NCBI GenBank assembly: GCA_014378125.1
Contig: JACMOG010000324.1
Location: 1-9,261, forward strand
Length of the DNA stretch: 9,261 nucleotides
Direction of reading: 5' to 3'
DNA from: Vitreoscilla sp.
Lineage (GTDB): Bacteria > Pseudomonadota > Gammaproteobacteria > Burkholderiales > Burkholderiaceae
Below, in pieces: positions 6,420 through 9,261 of the stretch; position 1 is the stretch's first letter, and each line of letters opens with the position of its first letter. The notes beneath the pieces were generated by a model that had not been told where the DNA came from, did not search any database, and saw only the letters and a list, made by a program, of their open reading frames with translations. Made by a program: the position numbers and the translations under genes.

Positions 6420-6432
6420 GGGGCCTGGCCCC
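6420..6432. terminator. Possible short hairpin between convergent genes
   Basis: GGGGC (6420-6424), CTG, GCCCC (6428-6432) form a five-pair all-GC stem in the 36-base gap where the MFS gene and fahA converge. There is no T-run on either strand, so termination here would be weak or Rho-assisted. Its position at facing gene ends is the main support. Confidence 0.3.
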
Positions 6433-6449
6433 GCGGTCACGGGCGATGC

Positions 6450-7775
6450 TCATTCCCATGCGCGTTCCACCGCCGGCAGCACCGTCCCCGCACAGTCGCC
6501 GAACCCGATCCGCCGCGCGCCCTCGGCCTGGCAGTGGCCGCGCAGGATCACGCAGTCGCCGTCCTGCAGGAACGTGCGCGTCTCGCCGTTGGACAGCGTG
6601 AACGGCACCTTGCCGCCCTGGCTCAGCTCCAGCAGCGAGCCGCCCTGGTCGGGCCGCGGGCCGCTCTGCGTGCCGCTGCCCATCAGGTCGCCCGGCTGCA
6701 GGTTGCATCCGTTGCTGGCGTGGTGGGCCAGCAGTTGCGCGGGCGTCCAGTAGGCGTCGGCGTACGTGCTGGCCGACACGCGCACGGCCGACTGGCCCTG
6801 CGCGCGCATCTCGCTCGTCTGGATCCACACCTCGAGGCCGATGGCGAAGGCCCCGCGCTCGCGGTTGCCGGCGGAGTCGAGATAAGGCAGCGGCTGCGGG
6901 TCGGCCGCGTCGCGCGCGAACGGCACCCGAAACGGCGCCAGCGCCTCCATGGTGACGATCCACGGCGAGATCGTGGTGGCGAAGTTCTTGGCCAGGAACG
7001 GGCCCAGCGGCTGGTACTCCCAGGCCTGCACGTCGCGCGCCGACCAGTCGTTGAGCAGCGTGGCACCGAACAGCGAGGCCTCGGCCTGGGCCATGTCCAG
7101 TGGCATGCCCGGCGCGTTGGGCGGGCCCACGAACAGGCCCAGCTCCAGCTCGTAGTCGAGGCGGCGCGATGGCGTGAAGACCGGCGCGTCGCCCTCGCCC
7201 TTCACCTGTCCCCACGGCCGCGAGAAACGCTGGCCGCTGACGCCGATGGACGAACTGCGCCCGTGGTAGCCGATCGGCACCCACTTGTAGTTGGGCAGCA
7301 GCGGGTTGTCGGGCCGGAACAGCTTGCCCACCGTGGTGGCGTGATGGATGCCCGTGTAGAAGTCGGTGTAGTCGCCGATGTGGCACGGCAGCGTCATCTC
7401 GGCCTCGTCCCCCGGCACCAGCAAGGTGCCGGCCTTGGCATGCCACAGCGACGCCGTGCCCGAGGGCGCGGCCGACAGGCCCTCGAACAGCGCGTGGCGC
7501 AGCGCGATGCGCGCCGCGCGGCCGTGCGCCATGAAGCCGTTCAGGTCGCCCAGCGCCAACGGGCCCAGCAGCACGGCGACCTGCGGGTCGAGCTGGCCCA
7601 GCGCGTGGAGGTCGAGCACCTGGTCGCCGACGGCCACGCCCACCCGCAGCGCGTCCTTCGTGCCGGCACGGCGGAAGCGGCCGAACGGGAGGGTCTGGAT
7701 CGGGGAGTCGGTGTCCGGCGTGTTGGCCGACACCACCCAGCTGGTGGCTTCCGGCGCGTGCGTGAAGTCGAGCAT
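6450..7775 (-). CDS. fahA: Fumarylacetoacetase (fumarylacetoacetate hydrolase)
   Basis: The 441-residue enzyme splits fumarylacetoacetate into fumarate and acetoacetate, the last step of tyrosine/homogentisate breakdown, in the cytoplasm. An SH3-like N-terminal domain (1-about 125) precedes the mixed beta-roll catalytic domain. Residues matching the mammalian enzyme are visible: D138 and H145 in YTDFYTGIHHAT (catalytic His), GYHGRSSSIGVSG (169-181), the metal-binding E209 and E211 in LDYELELGLFVG, D243 in LLNDWSARDVQ, K263 in PFLAKNFATT, and SGTQSGPRPDQGGSLLELS (367-385). Length and motifs are normal and complete. The ATG lies one base after the hmgA stop (TGAGATG), with AAGG (7782-7785) six bases upstream inside hmgA, so it is translationally coupled and transcribed from the hmgA promoter. 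Confidence 0.97.
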   Translation of the reverse strand: MLDFTHAPEATSWVVSANTPDTDSPIQTLPFGRFRRAGTKDALRVGVAVGDQVLDLHALGQLDPQVAVLLGPLALGDLNGFMAHGRAARIALRHALFEGLSAAPSGTASLWHAKAGTLLVPGDEAEMTLPCHIGDYTDFYTGIHHATTVGKLFRPDNPLLPNYKWVPIGYHGRSSSIGVSGQRFSRPWGQVKGEGDAPVFTPSRRLDYELELGLFVGPPNAPGMPLDMAQAEASLFGATLLNDWSARDVQAWEYQPLGPFLAKNFATTISPWIVTMEALAPFRVPFARDAADPQPLPYLDSAGNRERGAFAIGLEVWIQTSEMRAQGQSAVRVSASTYADAYWTPAQLLAHHASNGCNLQPGDLMGSGTQSGPRPDQGGSLLELSQGGKVPFTLSNGETRTFLQDGDCVILRGHCQAEGARRIGFGDCAGTVLPAVERAWE

Positions 7776-7776
7776 C

Positions 7777-9090
7777 TCAGGCCTTGAAGTTGTCTTGCAG
7801 CGGCGCCCAGCAATCGGCGTACGTGGTGTCGAGGTGACCCCCTTCCAGCGCCCAGGCCGTGGGGCGCAGGCGCCAGCGGCTCTCCACCATGAAGGCCAGC
7901 GTGTCGTCGAGCTTGCGCGGCGCGAGGTCGGCGGGGCTGGCCTTGGCGAACGCGTCGGCGTCGGGCCCGTGCGGCACCATGCTGTTGTGCAGCGACAGTC
8001 CGCCCGGACGGAAGCCTTCCTCCTTGGCGTCGTACTGGCCGTGGACGAGGCCCATGCACTCGCTCATCACGTTGCGGTGGTACCAGGGCGGACGGAAGGT
8101 GTCCTCGGCAACCAGCCACCGCGGCGGAAAGATGACGAAGTCGCAGTTGGCCCAGCCGGGCGTGTCGGACGGCGAGGTGAGCACCGTGAAGATGGACGGA
8201 TCGGGATGGTCGAAGCTGATCGAGCCGATGGTGTTGAAGCGGCGCGTGTCGTAGACAGTCGGCACCAGGTTGCCGTGCCACGCCACCACGTTGAACGGCG
8301 AGGCCGCGGCCGGCGCGCGCCACAGCGCGCCGCCGAACTTGCGCACCAGCTCCCACGGCTCGGCCGGGCCGTCGTCGAACGCGGCGTCGGGAGCGATGAA
8401 GTCGCGCGTGTTGGCCAGGCCGTTGGAGCCGATGGGCCCCAGCTCGGGAAGCCGGAAGGCGGCGCCGTAGTTCTCGCAGACGTAGCCGCGCGCCGCCTGG
8501 CCGTCCACGGCCGGATCGACCTTGAACAGCATGCCGCGCGGCAGCAGCACGATCTCGCCCGGCGCCGCGTGCAGCACGCCCAGCTCGGTGGTGACGCGCA
8601 GCGCCCCGTCCTGCGGGATCAGCAGCAGCTCGCCGTCGACATCGACGAACGCGCGCTTGCCCATGGGCTTGCGGGCGGCGTACAGGTGCACGGCCACGCC
8701 CACCTGCATGTCGGGATCGCCGTTGAGCAGCATGGTGCGCAGGCCCTCGACGAAGTCGAGCGGCTCGGCAGACGGTGGGATGGGGTGCCAGCGCAGCGGA
8801 TCGGGCGGGATGTCGACGCCGTCGCGGGCGCCGGTCTTCAGCAACGCATGGGCCATCGCCGTGTAGGGGCCGCTGCGCACGGACGGCTGGCGGCGATAGA
8901 GCCAGGTGCGCTGGTTGGCGTGGCGCGGCGCGGTGAAGGCGGTGCCCGACAGCAGCTCGGCGTACAGGCCGAACGGCGCGCGCTGCGGGCTGTTGCGGCC
9001 CTGCGGCAGCGCGCCGGGCACGGCCTCGCTGCTGAAGTGGTTGCCGAATCCGCTGTTGCGGCCGGCCGTCGGGAGCGAAGAGCCCGTCAT
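7777..9090 (-). CDS. hmgA: Homogentisate 1,2-dioxygenase
   Basis: The 437-residue non-haem iron(II) enzyme opens the ring of homogentisate to give maleylacetoacetate. The opening YQSGFGN-type signature appears as [19 protein letters not shown] (11-29). The iron ligands H338 and E344 ([18 protein letters not shown]) and H374 ([12 protein letters not shown]) and the catalytic-base position H295 ([15 protein letters not shown]) align with the known human residues by a constant offset of three. ATG at 9088-9090 is chosen because AAGGTG (9097-9102) lies six bases upstream and the family N-terminus begins here; the frame extends to a TTG at 9166-9168, but that would cross the promoter. It is first in an operon with fahA, divergent from an IclR regulator. 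No defect is seen. Confidence 0.98.
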   Translation of the reverse strand: MTGSSLPTAGRNSGFGNHFSSEAVPGALPQGRNSPQRAPFGLYAELLSGTAFTAPRHANQRTWLYRRQPSVRSGPYTAMAHALLKTGARDGVDIPPDPLRWHPIPPSAEPLDFVEGLRTMLLNGDPDMQVGVAVHLYAARKPMGKRAFVDVDGELLLIPQDGALRVTTELGVLHAAPGEIVLLPRGMLFKVDPAVDGQAARGYVCENYGAAFRLPELGPIGSNGLANTRDFIAPDAAFDDGPAEPWELVRKFGGALWRAPAAASPFNVVAWHGNLVPTVYDTRRFNTIGSISFDHPDPSIFTVLTSPSDTPGWANCDFVIFPPRWLVAEDTFRPPWYHRNVMSECMGLVHGQYDAKEEGFRPGGLSLHNSMVPHGPDADAFAKASPADLAPRKLDDTLAFMVESRWRLRPTAWALEGGHLDTTYADCWAPLQDNFKA

Positions 9091-9101
9091 CGATTTCACC
9101 T

Positions 9102-9139
9102 TTGCTGAACCGATTCGCCATTGCTGAATCGAATGGCTA
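9102..9139. repeat. Two 19-base tandem repeats with interlocking inverted repeats: probable IclR operator
   Basis: TTGCTGAACCGATTCGCCA (9102-9120) and TTGCTGAATCGAATGGCTA (9121-9139) match at 15 of 19 bases with no gap. Across them lie two inverted repeats, each with a 9-base spacer: CGATTC (9111-9116) with GAATCG (9126-9131), and GCCATT (9117-9122) with AATGGC (9132-9137). The block lies between the hmgA -10 box and its ribosome-binding site, where a bound repressor would block transcription. Assignment to the divergent IclR protein is inference. Confidence 0.55.
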
Positions 9140-9167
9140 TCATAGACACCGCACCCCGCCGTGTCCA
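9139..9167 (-). promoter_or_regulatory. Sigma-70 promoter of hmgA-fahA
   Basis: Read leftward, TGGACA (9162-9167) and TATGAT (9139-9144) each match the consensus -35 and -10 at 5 of 6 bases and are separated by exactly 17 bases. Transcription would start near 9132, inside the tandem repeats, giving a leader of about 40 bases before the hmgA ATG. Confidence 0.65.
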
Positions 9168-9171
9168 ATCC

Positions 9172-9261
9172 ATGCCCACTCCCGCCCCCAAGCCCGCTCC
9201 CAAGCCCGCCCGCGATTCCGATTCGCGCGGCATCCAGTCCATCGAGGTGGGCGGCCGACTG
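9172..9261 (+). CDS. IclR-family transcriptional regulator, N-terminal fragment (window ends inside gene)
   Basis: Thirty codons are visible. After a Pro/Lys/Ala-rich tail ([14 protein letters not shown]) comes [13 protein letters not shown], which matches the opening of the IclR winged-helix domain ([15 protein letters not shown] pattern). No Shine-Dalgarno sequence precedes ATG 9172; an in-frame ATG at 9133 would add 13 residues and cannot be excluded. The gene is divergent from hmgA, as for HmgR-type IclR repressors of homogentisate catabolism, so control of hmgA-fahA is likely but inferred. The ligand domain is outside the window. Confidence 0.72.
   Translation, partial: MPTPAPKPAPKPARDSDSRGIQSIEVGGRL

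Noticed and set aside
6414..7787. 457-residue plus-strand frame
   Set aside because: It is a GC-driven shadow antisense to fahA, which has intact catalytic motifs on the other strand.
7378..9121. Long frames on both strands (576 and 526 residues) over hmgA
   Set aside because: They have Arg/Ala-rich composition without domain motifs and overlap the clearly real hmgA reading frame.
9091..9168. Longer hmgA starting at TTG 9166-9168
   Set aside because: It would translate across the hmgA promoter and operator; ATG 9088 has a good Shine-Dalgarno sequence and fits the family N-terminus.
1..9261. Mobile elements, CRISPR arrays, tRNA or rRNA genes, riboswitches
   Set aside because: No transposase motifs, terminal repeats, regularly spaced repeats, tRNA-like folds or B12-riboswitch-like leader could be recognised by reading.

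Overview
The window is high-GC DNA, densely packed with genes, and ordinary chromosomal in character. The gene families and gene order (hmgA-fahA with a divergent IclR regulator, an HxlR/old-yellow-enzyme pair, an ECF sigma/anti-sigma pair beside a subtilase) suggest a betaproteobacterium of the Burkholderiales, most likely Comamonadaceae such as Variovorax or a relative. That placement is inference from protein character, not from a database match. I see no rRNA, tRNA, CRISPR array, insertion sequence or phage gene. Nine complete or nearly complete genes and one short partial gene account for almost all bases, and no gene-free stretch exceeds about 100 bases.

Region 1 (1-2193) is a putative envelope-stress module. 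A secreted S8 (subtilisin-like) protease runs leftward out of the window. An ECF sigma factor and its membrane anti-sigma factor run rightward as a two-gene operon with a 4-base ATGA overlap. The 62 bases between the divergent starts hold a strikingly symmetrical element (831-870). It can be read as two back-to-back ECF-type promoters with identical geometry, which would make the protease a member of the sigma factor's own regulon.

Region 2 (2202-3796) is an HxlR-family redox/electrophile-type repressor divergent from an old-yellow-enzyme (OYE) ene-reductase. The 98-base gap carries an imperfect palindrome over the probable -10 box of the reductase gene.

Region 3 (3797-6413) has a small PRC-barrel protein and a BtuF-like cobalamin/iron-complex-binding protein without a signal peptide, both on the minus strand. 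A divergent MFS permease of the AmpG-like kind follows on the plus strand.

Region 4 (6450-9261) is the homogentisate branch of tyrosine/phenylalanine breakdown. hmgA (homogentisate 1,2-dioxygenase) and fahA (fumarylacetoacetase) are separated by one base and run leftward. The start of an IclR-family regulator runs rightward from the same 81-base gap. That gap has a good sigma-70 promoter for hmgA, followed by two 19-base tandem repeats that look like the regulator's operator. No maleylacetoacetate isomerase gene lies between the two enzymes.

Nothing here is clearly a wholly new system. The most promising items are the symmetrical divergent ECF promoter, the signal-peptide-less BtuF-like protein, and the hmgA operator.
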